Made by a program: the position numbers and the translations under genes. Below, one piece after another: positions 24,164 to 36,344 of a stretch of DNA of 64,000 nucleotides. The notes beneath the pieces are model-generated. The model saw only the letters and a list, made by a program, of their open reading frames with translations, was not told the origin of the DNA and did not search any database. Each line of letters begins with the position of its first letter. Positions within the stretch are counted from its first letter, which is position 1. The DNA comes from Lineus longissimus. Taxonomy: Eukaryota > Nemertea > Pilidiophora > Heteronemertea > Lineidae. The stretch spans positions 1,114,001 through 1,178,000 of the forward strand of contig NC_088324.1 in assembly GCF_910592395.1 (NCBI RefSeq), in the 5' to 3' direction.

Positions 24164-25925
24164 GGTGGCCTATTGCTTATCTTTGATGGCAATAAACAAG
24201 CTTACTTGGGTACATTACTGGCCGGGTGTGGTCTGTTGCTTATCTTTGATGGCAATAAACAAGCTTACTTGGGTAAATTACTGGCTGGGTGTGGCCTGTT
24301 GCTTATCTTTGATGGCAATAAACAAGCTTACTTGGGTAAATTACTGGCCGGGTGTGGTCTGTTGCTTATCTTTGATGGCAATAAACAAGCTTACTTGGGT
24401 ACATTACTGGCCGGGTGTGGCCTGTTGCTTATCTTTGATGGCAATAAACAAGCTTACTTGGGTACATTACTGGCCGGGTGTGGCCTGTTGCTTATCTTTG
24501 ATGGCAATAAACAAGCTTACTTGGGTACATTACTGGCCGGGTGTGGCCTGTTGCTTATCTTTGATGGCAATAAACAAGCTTACTTGGGTACATTACTGGC
24601 CGGGTGTGACCTGTTGCTTATCTTTGATGGCAATAAACAAGCTTACTTGGGTACATTACTGGCCGGGTGTGGCCTGTTGCTTATCTTTGATGGCAATAAA
24701 CAAGCTTACTTGGGTACATTACTGGCCGGGTGTGGCCTATTGCTTATCTTTAATGGCAATAAACAAGCTTACTTGGGTACATTACTGGCTGGGTGTGGCC
24801 TGTTGCTTATCTTTGATGGCAATAAACAAGCTTACTCGGGTACATTACTGGCCGGGTGTGGCCTGTTGCTTATCTTTGATGGCAATAAACAAGCTTACTT
24901 GGGTACATTACTGGCTGGGTGTGGCCTGTTGCTTATCTTTGATGGCAATAAACAAGCTTACTTGGGTACATTACTGGCCGGGTGTGGCCTATTGCTTATC
25001 TTTAATGGCAATAAACAAGCTTACTTGGGTACATTACTGGCTGGGTGTGGCCTGTTGCTTATCTTTGATGGCATTAAACAAGCTTACTTGGGTACATTAC
25101 TGGCCGGGTGTGCCTGTTGCTTATCTTTGATGGCAATAAACAAGCTTACTTGGGTACATTACTGGCCGGGTGTGGCCTGTTGCTTATCTTTGATGGCAAT
25201 AAACAAGCTTACTTGGGTACATTACTGGCCGGGTGTGGCCTATTGCTTATCTTTGATGGCAATAAACAAGCTTACTTGGGTACATTACTGGCTGGGTGTG
25301 GCCTGTTGCTTATCTTTGATGGCAATAAACAAGCTTACTTGGGTACATTACTGGCTGGGTGTGGCCTGTTGCTTATCTTTGATGGCAATAAACAAGCTTA
25401 CTTGGGTACATTACTGGCCGGGTGTGGCCTGTTGCTTATCTTTGATGGCAATAAACAAGCTTACTCGGGTACATTACTGGCTGGGTGTGGCCTGTTGCTT
25501 ATCTTTGATGGCAATAAACAAGCTTACTTGGGTACATTACTGGCTGGGTGTGCCCTGTTGCTTATCTTTGATGGCAATAAACAAGCTTACTCGGGTACAT
25601 TACTGGCCGGGTGTGGCCTGTTGCTTATCTTTGATGGCAATAAACAAGCTTACTCGGGTACATTACTGGCTGGGTGTGGCCTAATGCTTATCTTTGATGG
25701 CAATAAACAAGCTTACTTGGGTACATTACTGGCCGGGTGTGGCCTGTTGCTTATCTTTGATGGCAATAAACAAGCTTACTTGGGTACATTACTGGCCGGG
25801 TGTGGCCTGTTGCTTATCTTTGATGGCAATAAACAAGCTTACTCGGGTACATTACTGGCTGGGTGTGGCCTGTTGCTTATCTTCGATGGAGGTAAACAAG
25901 TGTGCCTGTATACATTACTGGCTGG
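24164..25925 (+). repeat. 63-bp minisatellite, ~28 copies
   Basis: The unit begins GGCCTGTTGCTTATCTTTGA and continues through AATAAACAAGCTTACT to CATTACTGGCCGGGTGT. Sixty-three is a multiple of three, so two + strand frames stay open for hundreds of codons, giving a 21-residue repeat (CLSLMAINKLTWVHYWPGVA or LLLIFDGNKQAYLGTLLAGC). A single missing base near 25105 swaps the two frames, and both are equally conserved, which argues against coding. A four-unit (252 bp) block recurs (24738 and 24990 share a TTTAATGG variant). The last unit is degenerate. Confidence 0.95.
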
Positions 25926-28673
25926 TAAACATATTGCACAAGTATCTGGTTTTAGAATTCTATGAACGCTGTTGTAAAGTTCTGTTTGTATCCAGGCGAT
26001 AGCATCTCAAGTCATGTCCCATAATATGCTTCCGAGGTGACGCGAAGCTCCTCTCAATCAAAATAGCCAAATGGATTTTTGAGTTCGGGTGAAGTTTGGT
26101 TCCCAGCAGCTAATCATCAATTGGTCAATTTGCTAAACTTTGACTAAGTTATGTTTTCAGTGAATATTGTATTTCGATTGAAAGGTGACACTCTTCACAT
26201 GAATTGAACCTATATCTAGATAAATCATTCCGAACTCGTTTTTCTCGACGGGATTTAATCTGAGAATAGATCTAACTTGTTTAATGATTCCTCTCCCAGG
26301 GTCACCAGCGGGAGACATTTATTACATCGCTGATAATATCTTTTATCTCAAAAGATATATTGTAATTTGATGATGCAAATATTGGTGTTTGTGTCACCAG
26401 GATGCAACATTTATCAGCTATGGCTTCAGACATTGTCATCATGGTTTAATAAGAACACCCAGGAAGGATCTCTCAAGTGGAGGTGGCAGCTGGTTTTATA
26501 GATTTGGAATTTTAATTGTTAATCACAAAAGCTGCAAGCGAGACACTCCACAAAGTTAGTCAAGTTGGCGAATAGTCAAGTTAGCCAACTCAATAGTCAG
26601 TTGACCTGGAAGTCCAGTAGAAAATAAAATTGGTCAATCCACCAATTTCCTGGGCACGACATAGATCCTGACTGACCTTAATTGGTTAAAATGACCAACT
26701 TATGTTGTTACCCCGTGGCTTTGCTCTATCTATCACTGGTCGTGAGTGATGGATAATTCCCCGAGTTTCTCTATAGAGGGCGCCTCAGACCTACATCTCA
26801 TTGATGGTGCTGGCGCCGTAGTTGGTGACGATGGGATAACCTGATCCAGTTCAAACACAAACCAACCAGCAGGCTAGTGTTTGAGTTCGTGATTCCAATG
26901 AGTGATTAAACATGGTATTTTCCTCATATTGAACAACGTGAGTTCCCTCTTTCTCAACTTGCTGGAGGCCAGGAGTAGCAATTCATTAACAGATCACATA
27001 CGATCTCAAGATGGAATGTTCCCGCGACGTACGCCAACCAGCCCGATTACACCTCACAGCCCGAGGTGCCACGAAAGAAATTGTTCTGCGTATTGTTTCT
27101 TTCATACTGATTAATGATTAATAACATGAAGGAACATGATTTGCTGACTTGATGTGACGGGCGTGATGTTGAGGCCGCGGGTGATCAATTGAGAGGTCGG
27201 TGATTGTTATTGGAGGAGTGTGGAGCACTTGATGAATGCTGGTGATATTCCTTGGCCAGGTGTTCACTTCTAAGCCTGGACCTTTTATTTCTTAGCAAAA
27301 CAAAATCAAAAAAGTAAAATTTTCACAGTTTTGTATTTAAAGCTGACATGCTGACATCAAAACCCTAACCAATTAAGAAAATGCTTAAACCTGTTCACCA
27401 TATTGAACACCCGACAGCCACGTTTCAAACGCCCTTAGATATGATAGACCATGCACAAGCAGTCAGCAGTGCAATACAATATGGAGAATGTGTTCAGTTT
27501 ACACACCCCATCCGCCTTAAACTGCTATATTTTGCACATGGGCAGTCTGACTTGTAATAACCAAGCACATCATTCGACCCTTGCCCACTAAACTCTAGTC
27601 CAGAGACATGACTGCTCTGGTTGATCAAACTGACCCAACCTCGATAAAACTTTATAAGAGCCATCCTTCTTTATAATCTACTTTCATTGGTCATTACTAG
27701 ACATAAAATCACTTGCACGACGAATTAACCACCACGAGGCTTCATTGTACAATTCATATCACTGGTTGGCCGTATTTGCCTGGGACGAGGTTATTGCTTA
27801 CATCTTGCGCATCATTTCCTCAACCCCTGGCACGCGTGTCTGGCAAAACGTGCATAGAGTCTTGCATCAGGAGAACTAAAGTATCCTGCTCAACTTCCAG
27901 CTTTCAGTTGCTGTACTGGAGAGAGGAATTCTGCCCGGAAATTTCAAGAAAATAACATAATTTTTTCTGAAAATATTATTTCATTTTGAAAATAGGGTGA
28001 TGAACCCTCGTGAGATGTTTTTTGCAACTCAAATTCCTTACAATACATGCACAAATCCCCCCCCCCCCCCCTCCCAAAATGTCTAAATTTCGTATCACAG
28101 ATCGTGAAAATTATGAACTGAGCTTTGCCACCACATCCCTTCTGATATTAGGTTCTGAGGTGTCTTTTGTCAACACCGTTTGCAACCATAGCACACTCTG
28201 CATCTCGGGCTACAACATCCAGCGTGTCCGGCATCAACGTGGCCTCCAACGTTCTCTGGTTGTCTCGCCATCAGTATCTTGGGACGCCTTGCTGGCATGC
28301 GTGTCTGCCCCTTTGCCAGCAGCAAGGCTGCAGGTCGCCCTGTACTTCTCTCATCTCCTTCGTGGTGTGAGACCTGAATCCGATCATTTCACTGGGCCAG
28401 TTTTTCAACTAGAAATCTCAAATGGCAGGAGAGAATAGGGCACAACCTAAAACGACTGCCAGACTTGTTAGTTATAGGAGTGCACAGTATTTACAGTCGT
28501 GTTCTCCCGGAACGGCTGAGCGGTGGGCGTGAGGCGTGTTGACCCATTTCATGCTGGACGCTCACCCGGCTAGTATCCTTAACATTTCCTCCCGGACGAT
28601 ATCAATGTGAAATTCTGGATCGTGTTTTGATTTAAGTAATTGAACCGATCGCCTGGGTCAGAGTCGTAGACCC
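25926..28673. other. no recognisable gene
   Basis: A TTTAAAGCTGACATG motif at about 27336 resembles the terminus of the 11-kb and 39-kb elements, so a solo end may lie here. A poly-C run occurs near 28057. No exon was recognised. Confidence 0.35.
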
Positions 28674-29046
28674 CAATAGCATTCCGCGAAGATGACGTCA
28701 CTGCAGCTGCTGCCCTCTATTTCCCCATCGCTGAATTACAGACAATGTCGGACAAACGTGCGGTTTCGTAATGGATTCAGGCTTTCTAACTGGGGCAGTT
28801 AGATTCAATCTGGCACATGTCCGAGTGTTGGAAATACTACATAATTGTTCTGAATATTTCTCTCTCTGACTCTATGGTATCATTCATGCTAAAAACAATG
28901 CAGGGTCAAAGATAATTGACTTTGAAATAAGCTCAAATGCGTAGACATAAGTGTCGATGTCCGACTGTCACGTGACTAAAACGTCATCAATATCTTATTC
29001 AAATGACCTTGTGAGCTATAAATAGTAACTTCGCGGAATGCTGTTG
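28674..29046 (+). mobile_element. ~373-bp MITE, copy A
   Basis: The terminal inverted repeats are CAATAGCATTCCGCGAAG at left and CTTCGCGGAATGCTGTTG at right. The interior is shared almost base for base with 37712-38061 and, inverted, 59020-59342. It contains a CACGTG core and a TATAAATAG motif near the right end. There is no ORF. Confidence 0.9.
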
Positions 29047-30675
29047 AAGTCAAATTATACCTAACAGGGCTGCTCAGTAAACGCGGTGTTGGGGAATTAT
29101 GGCGAGGTCAGGAAGATATTGTTAACAATGACGAGCTTATTCAGCCGAATTGTGATAGCATATGGAACCCTCTGCGTGACCCTTGAGTGAGACCAAGACA
29201 GAGTGTAAGCTAAATAGGTGACCAATGATTTTGTCATCCTAATGCCATTGATAGCCCAGGTTCAAGACAGCCTCGAGTTTTCAGGTGTTTCCATTTTCTT
29301 TTCAATGCGTTATTAAAAGTGACCTGAGCTATTCTAATGTAACTTTTGATATGGAGGCAACATTTTTCATCAAAACAAAGGCGTAGGTGTTTTGAAGAAT
29401 AAATTTGGATTTAGCTTGAACTTGTAGCGTTGTAGCAGAGGTAGAATGGTTATGACATCAGATTTGGAAGGAGAGTGGACATTGCCCAGAGTTATCCCTA
29501 ACACCACATGTTACAGAGGTATACGGAGGCTTCGTGCTCTGCATTGTTACGATGTCCTTGAATACGCCATTCTTCAGCTCTGCATTGATTTTCGTAAAGT
29601 ACCATGCAAAATTACAATGTATCCTCAACTTTAATCAGTGTTTGCCAGAAGGGCACATAGTTTAAAAATGGGTGGATTTTTTGTGCCTTTCATGTTTGTC
29701 AATATTACTTATAATATTCAACAAGTTTCCGTTGACAAATCTGCCATGAACAGCGACGGGCGGTAGTGGCTGAGCTAAAATACAGTTCAAGTGCAATGCC
29801 TATGGCTGAGATAGAGAATCACTCCGGATTCAAAATGACAAAAAGCCTTTACCTTTACATAACCTTACCCTAACGTTACCTTGAATATCGATCAACATGT
29901 CACGACTTGCCTGATACGCCGTGACATTTTAGCAGTACCACATTCCCCGACAAGCATGATTGACTTGACCTACCAACGACACTCAACAAATCATTTACCT
30001 CACACCCACATACTTAGCTAATCAGTACGTCGTTGCGCCGTTACCAAGCAATGACATTTTCTGATATCAATAACATGATTTTGTCCCGGCGTTCTCTGGC
30101 AAAGACTAATGAACTCCCTGGATCCTGGATGATTGGCTCCCTCTATACGGCAAAGCCGTGTGACTTTCTTCGTGACGATTAAAGGGTGTTTGCCAGAACT
30201 TGTCTTGTATTTATTTTTGCTAATGATCATAACCTGTCATTACACCAGAGTGCAACTGATTTCCACTGGCTCGGTGAGTTTCATCCACGTCATTCACAGA
30301 CAGGACTCCAGTTGCTAAATGCAGCATGATCTTTGGCGGTCTTGGCCTCTGATCAAAGCCTTCTTCTTCACATCATTACACCATTACGTCTCATTGTCAC
30401 ACCATCAAGCAGCATCATAAGCACCAGTCCATTATATACCCAAGAGTTAGTTTCTTCTGCAGTTGATAGTTGCGAACGTTCTGAAATACGTTGAAATAAT
30501 ATCAATTAATACCAGGCTGTTTACAGAAAGTATGTGAGCAGTTTGCCTTGCTTAGAGTGATCAAAGTTATCCATCTGTTATCATTGTCATGTTAGTGCTG
30601 TCTTAAACAAATGGGCGACTGTGTTTTCTTTTTCTGGTGTTTCCTTTTTCGAATATATTTTCTTTTTCTGGTTCA
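29047..30675. other. no feature seen
   Basis: Only short unsupported ORFs are present. No repeats or splice-bounded exons were recognised. Confidence 0.4.
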
Positions 30676-30687
30676 TCAGTTAACTAT

Positions 30688-31172
30688 TTGATGCTTTTCC
30701 AATTTTGTTTCAGCTCATAGATAGTAGAAAAACGCGTAATTCGTTATTTTCAGTACGCGCAAGTCCTGGCGCGAAAGACCTTTCCCACCACCATGAGTGC
30801 TAGCCCAGATCCGAGTTCACTTCACCACGCTATTACGACGCAAAGTCATTTCCATTATCGTCGCAGTGGTTGGGTTATCAAGCGCCATCACCGTGACGTC
30901 GGAAATATCGATATCAGCACCAAGACGTCACAGGGTAGATCCATGGTTCCATGAAGCACCATACTATTGCATCGTTCAACATGGAATAAATCGATGCATG
31001 GCGAGCTAACTCGGGTCAAATCGCAGTTAACATCGGAAAGCGTGATAATTCAGTCAGAATTTGAATTTTTCCTTTTTTGTGCAATTTGTTGGTATAAACT
31101 ACTTACGTAGAATAGGAAGTGACTGGACAGCCGACGGCTGGGTAATATTGGCCTTAATTAAGCCAATGGTCC
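30688..31172 (+). repeat. ~490-bp dispersed element, copy 2
   Basis: Same orientation as the copy at 4531-5020, with multiple small indels and about 80% identity by eye. Both copies keep CTGGCGCGAAA, CGATATC-type and ATCGATGCATGG motifs. Confidence 0.75.
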
Positions 31173-31448
31173 TTTAAAGCCCAGGACAATCTCTTCATTG
31201 GAAAGTTGCTTGTGAAGCCTTGAGTCAGATGCATGGCCTTATACATAAGGCATGATGAACACCAATAGAGTATGCATGGTTTCTCGAGGGAGACTGAAAC
31301 CAGGTCCTTCGTTAATTTGTGATGGTCTATTTGCTTAAAAGGGCTGACAGTATTAGCCTGATTCAAGGTGACCGGTTTATTCAAATCTGCGCCCAGTTAT
31401 TGTCTGAGTAAATGAGGAGATAGGATATGTGGGGCGTATGTGGCAGCC

Positions 31449-31715
31449 CTGTCCCTTCTTCTTCTTCAGCGTTCAACCTGCCTAAGTAAAACTATAACCT
31501 CAGTCCTGTGGCGGAGATGAAGCGGCTTGTCGCCCGAAGGTCCGGCTGTGTTCCCCACAGCTTTTCTTCGACCTTCGTGTCTTTAGGCCAGAATCTATCT
31601 CGTAAATCCTGGTACAGGGGACAGTCCTGTAGGATGTGCGTTGGTGTTTGCACTGCTGTCTGGCATTGGCATTCTGCTGCCCTGTCCCTTCAAGTTCACA
31701 GGCAAACCTGTTCAT
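31449..31715 (-). mobile_element. LINE ORF2 C-terminus with (GAA)n tail
   Basis: Minus-strand translation from about 31700 in one frame gives a LINE C-terminal signature: THILQDCPLYQDLRDRFWP, then EEKLWGTQPDLRATSRFI and SATGL before a stop. This is the zinc-knuckle/terminal part seen after the RNase H region of jockey-like and related elements. It is followed by GAACGCTGAAGAAGAAGAAG, the expected simple 3' tail. It is 5'-truncated to under 300 bases. Confidence 0.8.
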
Positions 31716-32850
31716 GGTGGATGGGAGGACAGCTAGCAGGTCTCACAATAAGGGGGGGAGGGAGGTTGTGTTTCGATCGAGTCATAAAACCAAAGGAGTA
31801 AGCCAAATGGTGCCAAACTGTAGGTGCAAGTAAACACACTTGCAAGTCCTGACAGTGTATTACCTCCCAGACAATGATTCCCTTAGGATGAGCAAAAAAA
31901 CAAGACAAAGAGCGGCTGCCATCAACATTATCTGAAAAGTCAACTATTTACCATCCTCATTGGTCAGTGATGTCAGAATAAACACACTGCGGCATTGTCA
32001 AGACTGGTCAAGGGAAACTTAGCAGTTACCAGTGTCTTTGATGAAGCTATTTCGGAGTTCTCCATTAGTTTCGATACATGTCTCTACTCAGTGATATGAG
32101 GAGACATTGATGAAATGTTTAGGTCTCGTAGCTTCTTCTCGAGATATTCCTTTTCCATCAAATTGATTGTTTTGGGCTTTATGTCAACAGGAAAGCCCAT
32201 CTGGTCACCATTTATTCTGAAGAAATGTAATATATATATATGAATATTGGCTTGTACAAGCATCTGCACTTGGTCTCTATAGCAAAGATGAATTCAATGA
32301 AATGATATCAATTCTAATACAGGGTGTTTCAAAATGTGTTTCTCAGCTGTGTGCCTTGCTTGGGAAAGTTCAGTGACAGGCTAAATTTCAATCATGATTT
32401 CAATCAAGTTATATTTTATATAGCTCACCCATAGCTACTGATTCACTGCATACATTTGACGTATTACTGAAACCTCGACCAGATATTGTTACCATGTTCA
32501 TCTTCTAGCCGCATGTTTGTCCAACCTCCAATAGAGGGTAGCACTAACCAGTTTCCCTTCCAGTTTCCACGATTAACCCGTGAAGACTTTCAAACCCTTA
32601 ACATGCCTTTCATGGTGTTGCCTTGAATATCATGTATGACTGTTAAGTTGTTCAATTTCCTTGGATCACTCAGTGATCGTTTCCCAGTCAGTTTAAGTGC
32701 GTTGTTTACGTTTGTCTTGTTACAACAGTGATTTAGTAAAAAAGACAAAAACATTAAATTTTTTATTTTTTAAGTTGGTATCAAACTTTCGCAATGAGTG
32801 TATCTGTGTCACACATGATAGCAAATTCTAATAAAAACAACGAAGACATG
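31716..32850. other. no feature seen
   Basis: There is no recognisable exon and no clear terminal repeat. A (TA)n run of about ten bases lies at 32230. Confidence 0.35.
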
Positions 32851-32875
32851 TTAAGGTTTATGAAAAGTTTTTCCT

Positions 32876-33113
32876 TCTATAATACTCTCACCAACCTCAT
32901 CCTAATATGTCTTGTCTATCCTTCTTTGTAGATGTCAGCAGTGGTCCAGGTAGGTTAAACCTCGTCTCTCCACGGAGTATCTCACATGTTTGCCGCACAA
33001 TGCACTCGCTGTCAATTTCGACGAAACGTTCACTTGGTTTTGTCGTTGAATATAAAGAGATAGCACAGAAATGTCAAATTGAATGTTGATTCATGCAAGT
33101 ATCTTGTGGTTCT
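32876..33113 (+). repeat. ~235-bp duplicated segment carrying a microexon, copy 1
   Basis: Nearly identical to 34155-34386 in the same orientation, 1.28 kb upstream. The conserved core covers a pyrimidine tract, an acceptor TAG, 18 bases and a GTAGGT donor, plus about 120 bases of downstream intron-like sequence. Confidence 0.9.
32932..32949 (+). CDS. candidate 18-nt synaptotagmin linker microexon, copy 1
   Basis: Eighteen bases (ATGTCAGCAGTGGTCCAG) lie between CTTTGTAG and GTAGGT. If the upstream exon ends with G in phase 1, they read D-V-S-S-G-P and hand over one base to the exon at 42840, giving ...VSSGPEGTPTSSTP. That is a Ser/Pro/Gly linker like those between the membrane anchor and C2A in synaptotagmins. 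Length and phase are compatible with inclusion or skipping without a frameshift. The assignment is inferred from splice consensus, phase and duplication; no transcript was available. Confidence 0.4.
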
Positions 33114-33114
33114 C

Positions 33115-33600
33115 AATATTTCCGTATGTCTGACCCCACATAATGCCGCTTTATGACAAAGCCCATTTGTTGTATGTCTGAGCACACATGATGCAGCTAT
33201 ATAACCCGGCCTCCACTCTAAAGCCCTCACATTATGTGTCTAAGCCCACATGATGCGGCTATATGACTTAGCCCCAATTCTTAAGCCCTCACATCATATG
33301 TCTGAGCCCACACGATGTGGCTATATGACTTGGCCTCCATTCTAAAGCCCTTACATCATATGTCTGAGCCCACACGATGTGGCTATATGACTTGAGCTCC
33401 ATTCTAAAGCCCTTACATGATGTGTCTGAGCCTACACGATGTGGCTATATGACTCGGCCTCCATTCTAAAGCCCACACATCATGTCTGAGCCCACACGAT
33501 GCGGCTATGAGCCTGTCTCCATTCTAAAGCCCTTACATCATATGTCCGATCCAACCTGATGCGGCTCTATGAATTGGCCTCCATTCTGAACCTTTTTAAA
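33115..33600 (+). repeat. 62-bp minisatellite, ~8 copies
   Basis: The unit reads TCTGAGCCCACACGATGTGG, CTATATGACTTGGCCTCCAT and TCTAAAGCCCTTACATCATA. Copies diverge at both ends of the array. It starts immediately after the first microexon segment and lies between the two copies of that segment. Confidence 0.9.
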
Positions 33601-34154
33601 GATGTTAGGTGAAAAGAAGACTGCGCAATTAGAATAACGTTATAGTAGTCATCCTTTAAGTCAGGTGTACAGCGTGACGTAGGTGGGAGGACATTGAATC
33701 ATGATGGCCCTGGGCATCCTCTGTCAGTATGGAATCTTTTCCGATATGTGTTGCCTCATTGACTTGACAGAATAGAATAATGGGTTGCTTTTGGCCTTGA
33801 TTCTAAGCTTTGATTGGACCACGCACTTACCTGTTGTAAGCCTTGTTGTCTAGTTCCGTAACTATTAGTCCAGTCAATATATTAAATATATTAATTATCT
33901 GAATACCAAACAGTTTATTAGAAAAAATTCTAAGGCGTGCAACAAAGACTTTAGCTGAGTTTGAGAATATTGTCATCGTGTTTAGACGGAATCAGGTGGT
34001 TTCGATATTGTTGTGATTTGTTGTGAGTTTTGTGGCAACTGAGGAACATTGACTGGACTAAACATGTGTCGATCACATGCTGTTGTAACCACTCTATCAC
34101 ATGCACATTTCTTTCTGCTTTCGCTTCCATGATTTTATTGTGAAAAGTGTTTCC

Positions 34155-34386
34155 TGCTATAATACTCTCACCAACCTCATCCTAATACGTCTTGTCTATC
34201 CTTCATTGTAGATATCAGCAGTGGTCCAGGTAGGTTAAACCTCGTCTCTCCACGGAGTATCTCACATGTTTGCCGCACAATGCACTCGCTGTCAATTTCG
34301 ATGAAATGTTCACTTGGTTTGTCTTTGATAACGAGATAACACAGGAAGGTCAAATTGAATGTTAATTCATGCAGGTGTTTTGTGGT
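34155..34386 (+). repeat. ~235-bp duplicated segment carrying a microexon, copy 2
   Basis: Partner of 32876-33113. The few differences include one inside the 18-base candidate exon (ATATCAG for ATGTCAG). Confidence 0.9.
34212..34229 (+). CDS. candidate 18-nt synaptotagmin linker microexon, copy 2
   Basis: The same acceptor/donor frame as copy 1, in phase 1, encodes D-I-S-S-G-P (Val to Ile). With the first copy it could form a mutually exclusive or jointly included pair ahead of the exon at 42840. Splice signals are intact: TTCATTGTAG upstream, GTAGGT downstream. The same caution applies as for copy 1. Confidence 0.4.
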
Positions 34387-34389
34387 TTC

Positions 34390-35600
34390 ATTGGCTTCCT
34401 ATTTCATTTCGAAACCACACCTCTGTAAATTCTCACATTACCTTGATTAGCTTCCCTCAACCTACGTATGTGGGGTTGTGAGGCGACTCTTGGCTAAGCT
34501 TAGAAAATGTCCCCCCAATAACCAGGTTCCAGGTGTCTATTTGAAAAATCAAAAAATTAGATGACTGTTGTGTGAAAACACTGAAGGTGAGCCGTGCGAA
34601 GTTTCAGAATTACTGAGCAAGTATTAGCAACATATTTTAAGGAACCGTGTGGCGTTTGATCCTCCGTGTCGGCATTGTGTCGGTGATCTGGGTATACTGT
34701 TGCATCGCTTGGCCGCTCCGTAATATCTTTCAACAAAAACAGGCTCAAGAGAATTTTTTGGCGAAACGACCAATGAACAGTAAACATTTATTATATAAAT
34801 CTAGTTTCGCACGCCTAACGACCACTGTAGTAAGCCAGTGTATGTGTACATTTTGGTAGGCCCACGACGGGTGATTGACCAGCAGCGTCAATGGCAATAT
34901 TGGCTTGAATAGAAGGCCTAAAAATTATCCCATCACGGGCCTAGAAATGTGCACTGTGTAAAGATCTTACTGGACGTTAGAAGTGAGAAACTAGAGTATT
35001 TTTCTCTAGCATTGTTGTTTGTTTGACATATGAACTTTTTGTGCTTTTACCTGCCAAAGATTTACTTGTCAATACGCAGATTTCACCGAAATAAAGATGA
35101 GTGACAAGTTCTCATTGAGGTAGGAGCTAAATGAAAGGTACAGCACTTGGTATGGATTAATGGCCCACATGTCCTGTACGCCTGAGGCCACATCAGCAAA
35201 GGATGTAATTTACAGGCCAATAGCATAACTATGTCATACCAACCAGTCTTACATTTCATTCACCGTACACCTGGGTGCGAGCTCGAGGGAACTGTTGATG
35301 TTATTGTCAAATAAAAAGTGCTTTTAGTGTAGAGTTTCTTTTACATCACGTCAATTAGTTAAGTACTAAGTTCTACCAAAGGAGAAACTTCTAAGAAATT
35401 TGAATGAACAGCATGTAGTGGTTTACAGGGCTTCGAAGTCTAGTTTAGGAAAATCTACATTGTGTCAGTGCTGTAAAGTCAGTCATCGTTGTTGACAACA
35501 TGAGGCAACATTCCCTGCCCCTAGAATCTATTTTGCCTTGCCATCAAATCCTCAGTGTTGAGCCATGATCAGAGATTAAAACTGACGGGTCAAATGTACA
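34390..35600. other. intronic or intergenic, no feature seen
   Basis: No exon resembling a synaptotagmin N-terminus or membrane anchor was recognised here. The transmembrane exon of this gene was not found anywhere in the window. Confidence 0.35.
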
Positions 35601-35605
35601 TTCCC

Positions 35606-36342
35606 GAGTAAGGCCGAAGCCAAGCTCTCGGGAATATTCGTGATGTGCATTTGGATGTTCTACTGAATAAACCCATTACCCCCAATGCAGATATCGAATG
35701 CAGGCACTAGAGAGCGTCCACAGATCGAAAAAGTCTGAACACGATTCAAGCTTTCCTTTAAAACATGGTAATGAAAAGATAACTTGACCAAACTATTTGT
35801 ATCTTTAAAACTAATCAGCGCCAACCTATCACTCTTATTTCTTGGGTTTATCAGCAGGTAGGTCCTAAAATGCATCAGTAAATTCCTCAAATGCATTTAA
35901 TATGAGATCTCGAATTTTAGATTTCACTGATATTGATATTGAAATTTGAATATTTGAAATTTGAATATTAAATAAGTCACAGCATCAAAATAGACAAAAA
36001 CGTAAGAATGTTTTTCGAGACCAACTTGATGAGTGAAGTGATATGTTGGCGCTGATTAGTTTTAAAAATACAAATAGTTCAAGGTCAATTTACCTTTTCA
36101 TAACCAAGTTTTAAATGAAAAACTAACCGATAAGTGCGGAGGTCCGTCGTTGAATCGTATGCAGACTTTTTCGTCTGAATATTTTCCACTTCTCTCTGGG
36201 CGCACTCACTCGATGTGTATCTGCGATGTCTGCAGAGATTGCCTCGCTTTCGATTTGTTCACTGGGGGTAATGGGTGTATTCAGTTGAAGATCCTAATGC
36301 ACATCACGAAAATTCCAGAGAGCTCGGCTTCGGTCTTACTCT
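35606..36342. mobile_element. ~740-bp foldback element
   Basis: The left end AGTAAGGCCGAAGCCAAGCTC has its inverse at 36322-36342. Arms of about 220 bases also share CGTGATGTGCATT, CCCATTACCCCCA and CTAATCAGCGCCAAC. The central third is AT-rich and unique. No transposase reading frame is visible. Confidence 0.8.
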
Positions 36343-36344
36343 GG

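Noticed and set aside
24114-26002. Long ORFs with a 21-residue hydrophobic repeat, resembling a repeat membrane protein
   Set aside because: Two frames are equally open, a one-base deletion swaps them, and differences between units show no coding bias; it is a 63-bp minisatellite.
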